This document shows, piece by piece, positions 1 to 5,582 of a stretch of DNA of 11,040 nt. The stretch's first letter is position 1, and the number at the start of each line of letters is the position of its first letter. The stretch covers positions 4,880-15,919 of the forward strand of contig JAGIAF010000044.1 of NCBI GenBank assembly GCA_017745015.1, read 5' to 3'. The notes under the pieces were generated by a model, which ran no database searches, was not told where the DNA came from, and saw nothing but the letters and a program-made list of their open reading frames with translations. Origin of the DNA: Bdellovibrio sp. GTDB lineage: Bacteria; Bdellovibrionota; Bdellovibrionia; Bdellovibrionales; Bdellovibrionaceae. Both the position numbers and the translations under genes were made by a program.

Positions 1-1
1 G

Positions 2-973
2 AGGCAAGCACTTCTTATTGTTATAACTATGGCACTTGGTTTTTCGGCGCAGGCCGAGAGTATCTTGCCGCAATCGTGCAGTCTCTTTAAAGGGCGCAAC
101 ACCGCCATGCAAGCTCCTTTGGCTATGTCCGATTATCATGTGGCTTTGCGCAGCTGTCAGGTTCAGGGACATAGCTTTGTGGCCCTTCGCGAGTTTAAAA
201 CTTCCAATAAAACTTATCTCTTGATTACGGATCCCACGACTTTGAAAACGGACCTGGTCGATAAAAGCTGCCTGAGTTGTGAAGACATCACTTTGAAACA
301 GCTCCCAGAGAGTCATTTCCGTGGCGCTTTGAAGCAACAAAGCCAAGGCAGTTTTCCTTTGTCCAATGACGGGATTCGACACGCCCAAACCGGTTCAAAG
401 GGTTACTTCTTAACTGTGGATCTTTGTCCTTCCCACAAAGAGTTTGAAAAGAATCTTTTTGGAAATCAGAAGGTGTCCACCACTTCAAACTTTCCGGTAG
501 CCGTAGCTATCAGTGGTGGCTGGATCGCGCATCATCAAGACGAATTTAATCAGCTTAAAAATCAGGTGCTGGACGGGCAGTTGAATGTCACTTGGGTGAA
601 TCATTCTTATACTCATCCTTATCAAAAGTCGTTGCCCTTGGATCGTAACTTTTTGCTAACGTCCGGAACTATCTTTGCGGATGAGGTCCTCAAGCAAGAG
701 CAGTACATGATTTCAAACGGCCTGGTGCCTTCGGTGTACTTTAGATTTCCCGGTTTGATCTCTGATCGTAAACTTATTTTGGAACTGACCAGTTATGGAC
801 TCTTATCATTGGGTTCTGATGCGTGGTTGGCGCTAGGACAAAAACCAACTCCTGGCAGCGTTATTTTAGTTCATGGCAATGGCAATGAACCTTATGGAAT
901 TCGGTTGTTCACAGCGTTTTTACAAAACATCACGGATATGAGCGTTTTTAAACCTATGAATGATATCTTTTGA
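2..973 (+). CDS. Polysaccharide-deacetylase (NodB)-like exported protein, 5' end outside window
   Basis: Probable carbohydrate-esterase-4-type protein acting in the periplasm or outside the cell. The first in-window ATG (29) has no ribosome binding site, and the frame stays open upstream to base 2, encoding RQALLIVIT before MALGFSAQAE. Together these make the hydrophobic core and AQA cleavage site of a signal peptide, so the true start lies left of the window. Numbering from the ATG at 29, the NodB motifs appear in order: TVDLCP (129-134) for motif 1, HSYTH (192-196) for metal-binding motif 2, RFPG (239-242) for motif 3, DAW (264-266) for motif 4 and LVH (280-282) for motif 5. In the family, motif 1 is TFDDGP; here the second Asp, a metal ligand, is Leu. 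The enzyme may be altered or inactive. Stop TGA is at 971-973. The next gene follows after 20 bases and is probably co-transcribed. Confidence 0.8.
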   Translation, partial: RQALLIVITMALGFSAQAESILPQSCSLFKGRNTAMQAPLAMSDYHVALRSCQVQGHSFVALREFKTSNKTYLLITDPTTLKTDLVDKSCLSCEDITLKQLPESHFRGALKQQSQGSFPLSNDGIRHAQTGSKGYFLTVDLCPSHKEFEKNLFGNQKVSTTSNFPVAVAISGGWIAHHQDEFNQLKNQVLDGQLNVTWVNHSYTHPYQKSLPLDRNFLLTSGTIFADEVLKQEQYMISNGLVPSVYFRFPGLISDRKLILELTSYGLLSLGSDAWLALGQKPTPGSVILVHGNGNEPYGIRLFTAFLQNITDMSVFKPMNDIF

Positions 974-980
974 TCACTCC

Positions 981-987
981 GGAAGGA
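981..987 (+). promoter_or_regulatory. Ribosome binding site that fixes the start at 994
   Basis: GGAAGGA ends six bases before ATG 994. It decides against the in-frame TTG at 970, which overlaps the previous stop codon and has no purine-rich motif at a suitable distance. Confidence 0.75.
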
Positions 988-993
988 CCACAT

Positions 994-1440
994 ATGAAGC
1001 TAGCTGATATCGTGAATGCTATTGCGAAGGAACTTGGAACTTCCGATCTTAAAGAAATTAATAAAATTCTGAAGGCGGAGCCTGCAGTGAAGTTTCGCAT
1101 TACTGGCAAAGCCTTAGGTCATTTTGGTTTTACCGGCCATATCAAGAGTCTTTCCGAAGAGGGTGTTAAAGCGTTCATGGCAAATAAGGTGTCATTGATT
1201 CGTTTGGCGGATATTGAATTTTTTGAAAAAGCGAAACCTCGTGAAGAGCGTCCTGTAAGAATGGCGAAAGTAGAAGCTGTTAGAAAGGCGACGGCGAAGA
1301 AGACGAAAGCGTCACCAGACGATACAGATTTCGATGATGGTGATGACGACTACGAAGAGGTCCGTCCTAAAAAGATGAAGGGCAAAGCCAAGTCCTCTGG
1401 AAAAAGCGGAAGCCGATTTATTCCCACCGCAAAGAAATAA
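994..1440 (+). CDS. Unrecognised small protein with acidic then basic C-terminal tail
   Basis: I do not recognise the family. The 148-residue product begins MKLADIVNAIAKELG. Residues 1 to about 80 look like a compact alpha/beta domain (KFRITGKALGHFGFTGHIKSL, then an IRLADIEFFE segment). From about residue 85 the chain becomes low-complexity: a Lys/Arg/Ala-rich stretch, an acidic block DDTDFDDGDDDYEE around 109-122, then a Lys/Ser/Gly-rich tail ending IPTAKK. No signal peptide or membrane segment is visible, so it should be cytoplasmic. The polybasic tail suggests nucleic-acid or polyanion binding, but this is inference only. It lies 20 bases after the deacetylase-like gene with its own strong SD, so an operon is likely. 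Its stop is only three bases from the end of the convergent membrane-protein gene. Confidence 0.8.
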   Translation: MKLADIVNAIAKELGTSDLKEINKILKAEPAVKFRITGKALGHFGFTGHIKSLSEEGVKAFMANKVSLIRLADIEFFEKAKPREERPVRMAKVEAVRKATAKKTKASPDDTDFDDGDDDYEEVRPKKMKGKAKSSGKSGSRFIPTAKK

Positions 1441-1443
1441 TGA

Positions 1444-2025
1444 CTAAAAGGTCGCCTCGGGCCAAAGAGACAGGTTCTTGTTTTTGAAGTAGGGAGTGCA
1501 CCACTTTAAGAATGGATAGCATAAGACCATTCCCCAGAGCAGATCGCGCAGAACTTGTTTTTCAAGACGTGGAAAAATGGTGTCGAGAATTAAGTCTCCG
1601 GCACCGACTCGTAGGCCGATCAAAATGGGATTGATCAATAACGCGGGAATCAAGATTGCAATCACTAAGAATATCAGCGCTGTGTTGATTTTGCGAAGCA
1701 CCTTCGCACGATAGATCATCTTATAAGATTCATAACCGATCAGTGGCTTTGCCGCGTTCGCGAGTCCATGAATCAAAAGGATATCGAAGCTGTGGATTCC
1801 AACCAGATTCGAAGTGATACTTTCCGCTATAATATTTCCGAAAAGTACGCGGGGACCCCACATGAAATATAGTGGCAGAGCTACGACATAGGAACCATAG
1901 AGATAGAAGAAGCCATCGACATAGAAAAACTGTATGCAGAAGAGCTTCGCGATAAGAATCAGAAAAAATGGCGCGACCCAAGTCCACCAAGGCAAGGTCG
2001 CAGTGTTGTGATCAGATGGCGTCAT
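1444..2025 (-). CDS. MASE1-like integral membrane protein without effector domain
   Basis: The 193-residue protein is strongly hydrophobic with about five membrane segments (roughly 15-35, 38-56, 60-90, 114-138 and 164-180). The second segment and following loop (Tyr-rich, ALPLYFMWGPRVLFGNIIAE) resemble MASE1 sensor domains, where a pattern such as LWGPRxxxG follows a helix. MASE1 is usually the N-terminal input module of GGDEF, EAL or histidine-kinase proteins. Here the chain ends about 15 residues after the last membrane segment (KNKNLSLWPEATF) with no output domain, so any signalling role would need a partner. No SD precedes ATG 2025, but a TTGACA/TAGCAT promoter sits so close that transcription may begin at the start codon. 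The stop lies three bases from the end of the convergent upstream-region gene. MASE1 assignment is moderate; it could be another small multi-pass family. Confidence 0.75.
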   Translation of the reverse strand: MTPSDHNTATLPWWTWVAPFFLILIAKLFCIQFFYVDGFFYLYGSYVVALPLYFMWGPRVLFGNIIAESITSNLVGIHSFDILLIHGLANAAKPLIGYESYKMIYRAKVLRKINTALIFLVIAILIPALLINPILIGLRVGAGDLILDTIFPRLEKQVLRDLLWGMVLCYPFLKWCTPYFKNKNLSLWPEATF

Positions 2026-2031
2026 AGATCA

Positions 2032-2059
2032 ATGCTAGGTGATTCACCTGCAATGTCAA
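2032..2059 (-). promoter_or_regulatory. Sigma-70-type promoter for the MASE1-like gene, probably leaderless
   Basis: Read on the minus strand, TTGACA (2059-2054) is a perfect -35 box, followed by 16 bases and TAGCAT (2037-2032, four of six matches to TATAAT). Only six bases separate the -10 box from ATG 2025, so a normal start site seven bases downstream would fall on the A of the ATG. This fits the absence of a Shine-Dalgarno. Assignment is by motif and spacing only. Confidence 0.55.
2037..2049. promoter_or_regulatory. 13-bp palindrome, possible operator between -35 and -10
   Basis: AGGTGA-T-TCACCT is a perfect 6-1-6 inverted repeat occupying most of the spacer of the promoter above. One base of loop makes an RNA hairpin unlikely, and the position is typical of a dimeric repressor site. 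No regulator can be named. Confidence 0.45.
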
Positions 2060-2074
2060 AGCTCAATCGTCAGT

Positions 2075-2872
2075 TTATTTGTTCAGCTGCTCTTTGACCC
2101 AAGTAAGACTCAAATAGACGTCTTGAACGAAGGACATTCCGCGACACATATCATCATGCGATACATCTGGACTGACGCGCTTGTTGATTCCTAAGACATA
2201 GAATTGGCCACTCGACTTAAACAGGACAGGGCCTCCGGAGTCACCATGACATATGCCACCACGGTCGCGTTGATTAAAGTGGAATTCGAACTGATCGTCT
2301 TGCACCCAAGTGATATCTTGGGAGATCTTTCTTAGAATTCCTGCTCCTAAATGATCAGGCTCACTCCAGCTGCCGACAGTTCGACTTTGTCCGTAACCAG
2401 CAGCAATGACTGTCATGAACTTCGTTGCGTGGATTTTATCAGTGGGAAGAAGTGCTGGTTTGTAGCCTGCAGGCAGTTTTCCAGTAAAGCGAAGCACCGC
2501 AAGATCGATATTGTCTTTTCTTTTGTAGTCGTCGTGGATGACTTTCGATTTCACTGGAAAATAAACGTTCGGTTTGAAAGCGTCGCGGCCGAAGGCGATA
2601 TCAAAAGTCCCTTGCGGATAAGGCTCTAAGCAATGAGCTGCGGTAAGAACAGTGTTGTTGCCGATCAGTACTCCTGTGCAATTGACTTGGCCTTCAGGGA
2701 TATGAGCACGAACGGAGACAACGGATTGCAAGTCAGGATCATTCGCGGCGACTTCTTGGCCGCCATAAATGCCTTCGCCATCTAGGTTAAGATTGCTGAT
2801 ATCTTGCCCCTGACACGCGGCAAGTACAGAGGCTGTCATTACCATAACAGCAGTCTTCAACATCCAATTCAT
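2075..2872 (-). CDS. Trypsin-fold (S1) serine protease lipoprotein
   Basis: Predicted serine endopeptidase of the chymotrypsin/trypsin fold, anchored to the envelope. The 265-residue protein has a lipoprotein signal peptide with lipobox LAAC (17-20), so Cys20 should be lipidated. IYGG at 35-38 matches the IVGG activation site of S1 zymogens, so removal of the first 34 residues would free the new N-terminus. The catalytic triad is visible: His80 in TAAHC, Asp123 in IDLAVL and Ser212 in GDSGGP. The S1-pocket position six residues before the catalytic Ser (chymotrypsin 189) is Gly206, not Asp, so Arg/Lys specificity is not expected. ATG 2872 is preceded by a good SD (GGAGG, seven to eight bases away). 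It lies between the phosphatase (117-base gap upstream) and the MASE1-like gene (49-base gap downstream). Family certain; substrate unknown. Confidence 0.93.
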   Translation of the reverse strand: MNWMLKTAVMVMTASVLAACQGQDISNLNLDGEGIYGGQEVAANDPDLQSVVSVRAHIPEGQVNCTGVLIGNNTVLTAAHCLEPYPQGTFDIAFGRDAFKPNVYFPVKSKVIHDDYKRKDNIDLAVLRFTGKLPAGYKPALLPTDKIHATKFMTVIAAGYGQSRTVGSWSEPDHLGAGILRKISQDITWVQDDQFEFHFNQRDRGGICHGDSGGPVLFKSSGQFYVLGINKRVSPDVSHDDMCRGMSFVQDVYLSLTWVKEQLNK

Positions 2873-2933
2873 AAATGCCTCCGAGAATCATGAGATACTT
2901 CAGATTTAATTCGAGGCTGATTCTAGATGTCTC

Positions 2934-2955
2934 AAGGGCCTGCAGCAAGGCCCCT
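2934..2955 (-). terminator. Stem-loop downstream of the phosphatase gene, weak terminator candidate
   Basis: On the minus strand GGGCCT and AGGCCC (2953-2948 and 2941-2936) form a perfect 6-bp stem around the loop TGCTGC. A G-U and an A-U pair extend it to 8 bp. It lies 35 bases past the phosphatase stop. Only TT, not a T-run, follows, so termination would be weak or Rho-assisted. Read-through into the protease gene is possible. Confidence 0.4.
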
Positions 2956-2989
2956 GTAAAATAGAATGTGTTGTCAAAAGATTCGACAA

Positions 2990-3628
2990 TTAGTGAGGCA
3001 GGAGCTTCGTGAAAGACGGGTCCGCGAGCAAGGCCTTGCAGATTTGATCGGCCAAAAGCTTTCCGGCAGCAACGTCTGAAGGGTAATGAACTCCCACCAC
3101 CGTGCGCAAGGTGCCTAGGCGATCGCCATAGGCCAAAATCTGTTGCGCGCGATCCGGAAAGATCGTCGCCATGAGGCAGGCATCCGTCATGCTAATTGTG
3201 GCATGAACGCTAGGATAAGACTTGTTGCCCCCCGGAGGCTGAATGCAAGGACGAAGGCGTGAATAAGTTCTGAACGGGCGTGGACGGTCGTATTGATCTT
3301 TAAATTCTTCGGCAATTTTCCCGGAAAGATCGGAAGCTTTCATCAAAGGGTTCTGGATTTTTGCGAACTCCTCAGGGGTGATAAGGCCGGAGTTTCTATA
3401 GAAGTTTCCGAAGGTCGGGTTTTCCTGCTTTTCAGCCATGGCGCACTCTTCTTCGGAACGGCGATTTTGTAGGTCAAACATCGTATTGACCTCAGCTTTT
3501 TCAACGGAAGATCCTGCAACTGGAGGATCTTGTAAGGAGAAGTCCCTTGCAGAAAGCTGTGCCCAGTTGGCCTGGGACGCTAAAGGAAGGATCAGAAGTA
3601 AAGAGGCTGTTACGATCAGTCTTTTCAT
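2990..3628 (-). CDS. Class A non-specific acid phosphatase (PAP2 fold), exported
   Basis: Predicted periplasmic or secreted phosphomonoesterase that would release phosphate from organic esters. The 212-residue protein begins with a signal peptide, probably cut after ASQA (residue 20). The bacterial acid-phosphatase signature is present in order: Lys110-x6-Arg117-Pro118, PSVH (139-142) and Arg175-x5-His181-x3-Asp185. The intervals of 20 and 32 residues fall within the class A ranges. In this family His142 and His181 are the acid/base and phosphate-accepting residues. Two deviations stand out: the usual PSGH is PSVH, and the Ser before Arg175 is Leu. ATG 3628 follows GGGAG at an unusually long 12 bases, inside a hairpin (3630-3645). 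It is divergent from the DUF4288 gene and upstream of the protease. Function class is secure; substrate is not. Confidence 0.92.
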   Translation of the reverse strand: MKRLIVTASLLLILPLASQANWAQLSARDFSLQDPPVAGSSVEKAEVNTMFDLQNRRSEEECAMAEKQENPTFGNFYRNSGLITPEEFAKIQNPLMKASDLSGKIAEEFKDQYDRPRPFRTYSRLRPCIQPPGGNKSYPSVHATISMTDACLMATIFPDRAQQILAYGDRLGTLRTVVGVHYPSDVAAGKLLADQICKALLADPSFTKLLPH

Positions 3629-3629
3629 G

Positions 3630-3645
3630 GGGAGTTTGTACTCCC
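3630..3645 (-). promoter_or_regulatory. Hairpin hiding the phosphatase Shine-Dalgarno
   Basis: In the minus-strand mRNA GGGAGT-ACAA-ACTCCC is a perfect 6-bp stem with a four-base loop, ending one base before the start codon. The only SD-like motif, GGGAG, forms its 5' arm. Folding would block the SD; if so, translation would need melting or another factor. Confidence 0.5.
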
Positions 3646-3655
3646 GTCAATGAGC

Positions 3656-3689
3656 GGTTTCAATAGAAATCAGGGGCCCTGACGAAACC
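3656..3689. repeat. Nested inverted repeats in the divergent intergenic region
   Basis: GGTTTC (3656-3661) and GAAACC (3684-3689) are exact inverted copies. They enclose a second perfect inverted repeat, TCAGGG-G-CCCTGA (3670-3682). The set lies between the divergent phosphatase and DUF4288 genes. It could be a shared operator or a leader hairpin of the phosphatase mRNA. No clear -35/-10 pair could be placed for either gene. Confidence 0.5.
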
Positions 3690-3771
3690 TTGATTTTATT
3701 TCCTAGCTTTTAAGGAGCTTAGACCTTAATTTGGTGAGGTCCACTTATAGAACTATTCAGAGGAAAATACG

Positions 3772-4194
3772 ATGAAAAATAAAAAATGGTTTGCTGTAAA
3801 AACACTCTATGTCACTCGCGCCGTAGGCCGTTCTAGCGCTAAAGGTAAAGAGGCCTTCGCAGAGTTACTTGAAGAGCGTGTCGTGTTGTTCCAAGCTGCT
3901 AATGCCAACGCCGCGGTAAAAGCCGCAGAAAAAGACGCTAAAGAGTACAGCCAATACACTTACTCAAACTTCAATGATCAAGCAGTACGTACTGAGTACT
4001 TGAACGCTTGTGACGTCTTCGAACTTTACGAAGCTCTTGAAAACGGAGTAGAGATTTTTGCTTCCACAGAAGTGTTGACGAAAAAAGCTGCGAAATCAGA
4101 TTTGATCGCACGCCGTCTCGGAAAATTGGAAACTAACAGCACAATCAAAATGCGCAAAAGATTTATGAGCAAAGAATTGAGCTCTTACATCTAA
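3772..4194 (+). CDS. DUF4288-like cytoplasmic protein
   Basis: A 140-residue protein of unknown function resembling the DUF4288 family. The N-terminal strand (KKWFAVKTLYV, 4-14) and a following ERVVLFQAANANAAVKAAEKDAKEY segment match the pattern of that family: a small alpha/beta domain in which a strand is followed by a long helix. The segment DVFELYEALENGVEIFAST (about 79-97) would give the last strand and helix. The C-terminus (about 105-140) is basic and looks helical. There is no signal peptide or membrane segment. ATG 3772 is supported by AGAGGA (3759-3764), seven bases upstream. The UPF0178 gene begins four bases after the stop, so the two are almost certainly co-transcribed and perhaps translationally coupled. 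The family call is from recalled pattern only. Confidence 0.8.
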   Translation: MKNKKWFAVKTLYVTRAVGRSSAKGKEAFAELLEERVVLFQAANANAAVKAAEKDAKEYSQYTYSNFNDQAVRTEYLNACDVFELYEALENGVEIFASTEVLTKKAAKSDLIARRLGKLETNSTIKMRKRFMSKELSSYI

Positions 4195-4198
4195 GCCC

Positions 4199-4651
4199 AT
4201 GCTTGATATCTATATTGATGCCGATGGCTGTCCCGTTAAAGACGAAACCTATAAGGTCGCTGAACGTTATCAGTTGAAGGTATTTGTTGTTGCCAATAAA
4301 TACCTGACAACACCTAACGATTCTCGAGTGCAGATGGTGGTCGCTTCCAGCGATTTTGATGCTGCTGATGACTGGATTGTCGAACACGCTCAAAAAGGCG
4401 ATATCGTTATTACTGCCGACATTTTGTTGGCAGAGCGATGCGTGAAAAAGCAAGTTCGTGCCATTGGTACCAAAGGCGTTGAGTTCACGGAAGATAGCAT
4501 CGGCTCTGCCGTAGCCACTCGCGAACTCATGCAGAATCTTCGTCATATGGGAGAAGTGCGTGGTGGTCCCGCTCCCATGGATAAAAAAGATCGTTCCCGC
4601 TTCTTGGGAACTCTGGATCAAATTATTCAACAGCTAAAACGTGGCGGATAA
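4199..4651 (+). CDS. yaiI: UPF0178 / DUF188 family protein (YaiI/YqxD)
   Basis: The 150-residue product has the full family pattern and normal length. It opens with IYIDADGCPVK (4-14), whose Asp7 and Asp9 are the conserved acidic pair. It then has a VVANK strand, ASSDFDAADDWIVEHAQKGDIVITAD (about 59-84), LLAERCV, and the C-terminal GGPAPMDKKDRSRFLGTLD segment. The family is regarded as PIN/NYN-like in fold, which would suggest a metal-dependent nuclease, but no activity is established to my knowledge, so the role stays open. The start is four bases after the DUF4288 stop, with no strong SD of its own, consistent with coupling to the upstream gene. It converges on the minus-strand gene ending at 4662; a hairpin lies at the junction. 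Confidence 0.93.
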   Translation: MLDIYIDADGCPVKDETYKVAERYQLKVFVVANKYLTTPNDSRVQMVVASSDFDAADDWIVEHAQKGDIVITADILLAERCVKKQVRAIGTKGVEFTEDSIGSAVATRELMQNLRHMGEVRGGPAPMDKKDRSRFLGTLDQIIQQLKRGG

Positions 4652-4653
4652 CG

Positions 4654-4678
4654 GAGCGCGCTTAGATTAAGCGGGCTC
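4654..4678. terminator. Bidirectional stem-loop between convergent genes
   Basis: GAGC-G-CGCTTA / TAAGCG-G-GCTC pairs with a single G-G mismatch and the three-base loop GAT, giving ten base pairs. It begins three bases after the UPF0178 stop and includes the stop codon of the opposing gene (4662-4664). Neither side has a T-run, so it may be an mRNA 3'-end stabiliser or Rho-associated structure and not a classical intrinsic terminator. Confidence 0.5.
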
Positions 4679-5333
4679 GTTCCAAAACGATGACGCCTTC
4701 AATTTGTCTATTTCTGTAAACCGGCGCCATCCGGCGGAGTTCGATTTCCATAGTGAAATGTTCCGCGGAATTTGCTTCGCGCAGACTATGTATTGGCACA
4801 TTGGGAACGAAAGATTCGTGAATCTCCCCAGAGAGCGCTTTGATCGCTTCACCTAAAATTATTTTTGTATTCTCTTCAGTACGTTCAAATAGGTTCCACC
4901 ATTCGATGGTATGAAGCTCTTCTAAAGTATAAGAGCAGTGGTCAAAGAATTTGAAATTTCTAAATAGTTGCAATTGATCTTTGGAGTAGATCTCAACGAT
5001 ATCTTCTTGAGTCAGATGGGTGAAAAAGTCGCGGCAAGGAGCCAAGCCTAAGCGACAAAAAGCTCTCCACACGAAGGACAGGTTGTCATTGATCTTCATG
5101 CCTTCGGCACGATGCTCTTGGCAGAGCTCCTGATAGAAACGCACCTGCTGGATGACGTGCACCTTCTGCTGGTTGCTTAGCTTGGAAAAATGCGGCAGTC
5201 CCGGCAGAAAGGGCCGAACGTTTTTACCTTCTTCTTTAAGCATGTCTGATATGCTTAAGGCTATGGACATAAATTCTTCGCTGAGAGTGCCTTGATCGCT
5301 ATTATCATTAATAAGCTTGGCTTTGAGTGACAT
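4662..5333 (-). CDS. Unrecognised cytoplasmic protein, possible PAS-like C-terminal half
   Basis: I cannot name this 223-residue protein with certainty. Residues 1 to about 100 look helical (EEFMSIALSISDMLKEEG, then NQQKVHVIQQVRFYQELCQEH). Residues about 107-223 have a PAS-like rhythm: a strand DIVEIYSKDQLQLFRNFKFF, the helix SYTLEELHTIEWWNLFER, a helix ENTKIILGEAIKAL, then two strands TMEIELRRMAPVY and IEGVIVLERARLI. There is no catalytic or DNA-binding motif, signal peptide or membrane segment, so a sensor or adaptor role is only a guess. ATG 5333 follows a GGGGA motif six bases away. The gene converges on the UPF0178 gene. Its upstream region contains a minus-strand hairpin/T-run (5440-5466) that could attenuate its transcription. 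Confidence 0.7.
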   Translation of the reverse strand: MSLKAKLINDNSDQGTLSEEFMSIALSISDMLKEEGKNVRPFLPGLPHFSKLSNQQKVHVIQQVRFYQELCQEHRAEGMKINDNLSFVWRAFCRLGLAPCRDFFTHLTQEDIVEIYSKDQLQLFRNFKFFDHCSYTLEELHTIEWWNLFERTEENTKIILGEAIKALSGEIHESFVPNVPIHSLREANSAEHFTMEIELRRMAPVYRNRQIEGVIVLERARLI

Positions 5334-5439
5334 CGATTCCCCACATACGTACAGAATGGAAGTTAACTGCGAGTATACCTTGTTAAGAATCGAAAAAGGA
5401 AAAAATCTCAGGACCCCAAATTGTTTTGAAATTTATTAT

Positions 5440-5466
5440 AAAAAAAAAGCCGCTTTTCATTACGGC
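5440..5466 (-). terminator. Intrinsic terminator on the minus strand upstream of the PAS-like gene
   Basis: Minus-strand RNA reads GCCGU-AAUGAAAA-GCGGC (a 5-bp stem with one U-G pair) followed at once by nine U (5448-5440). No minus-strand gene ends here. The nearest coding sequence in that direction starts at 5333, about 107 bases downstream. It therefore ends either a short RNA or an attenuated leader. Confidence 0.6.
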
Positions 5467-5488
5467 GTGGAAATCCACCTGCTGTAAT
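5459..5488 (-). promoter_or_regulatory. Alternative (antiterminator-like) hairpin competing with the terminator
   Basis: AUUAC (5488-5484) can pair with GUAAU (5463-5459). After an A-C mismatch, GC pairs with GC, and beyond a two-base bulge GUGGA-UU-UCCAC (5478-5467) closes a perfect inner stem: twelve pairs in all. This uses GCCGU, the 5' arm of the terminator, so the two folds exclude each other. Confidence 0.4.
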
Positions 5489-5509
5489 CCCGTAAAATAT
5501 ATCTGTCAA
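5481..5509 (-). promoter_or_regulatory. Candidate minus-strand promoter for the leader
   Basis: TTGACA (5509-5504) is a perfect -35 box. At 17 bases the -10 would be TACAGC (5486-5481), only three matches. An alternative -10, TATATT (5501-5496, five of six), would start RNA near 5489 and include the whole alternative hairpin, but lacks a matching -35. The exact start is unresolved. Confidence 0.35.
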
Positions 5510-5582
5510 AAATAATAACAGGCGAAGAATTCAGCTGCTTTCTGTAAAGTGCGGCTTTCTATCTATGGAATGAGGGGCGCCG

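Noticed and set aside
29..31. ATG as the true start of the first gene
   Set aside because: No SD, and it would cut a signal peptide in half; the open frame upstream to base 2 supplies the missing hydrophobic residues.
970..993. TTG start giving eight extra residues
   Set aside because: It overlaps the preceding stop and has no SD, whereas ATG 994 has GGAAGGA six bases upstream.
1438..1460. Terminator between the convergent genes at 1440/1444
   Set aside because: No stem of useful length or T-run on either strand.
4163..4630. Minus-strand open frame of 155 codons
   Set aside because: It is antisense to the clearly conserved UPF0178 gene, and its composition gives no domain or SD support.
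5440..5466. Riboswitch of a known class in the 5334-5582 gap
   Set aside because: I compared it by eye with c-di-GMP, preQ1, fluoride and mini-ykkC consensus elements and saw none; only the generic attenuator architecture is supported.
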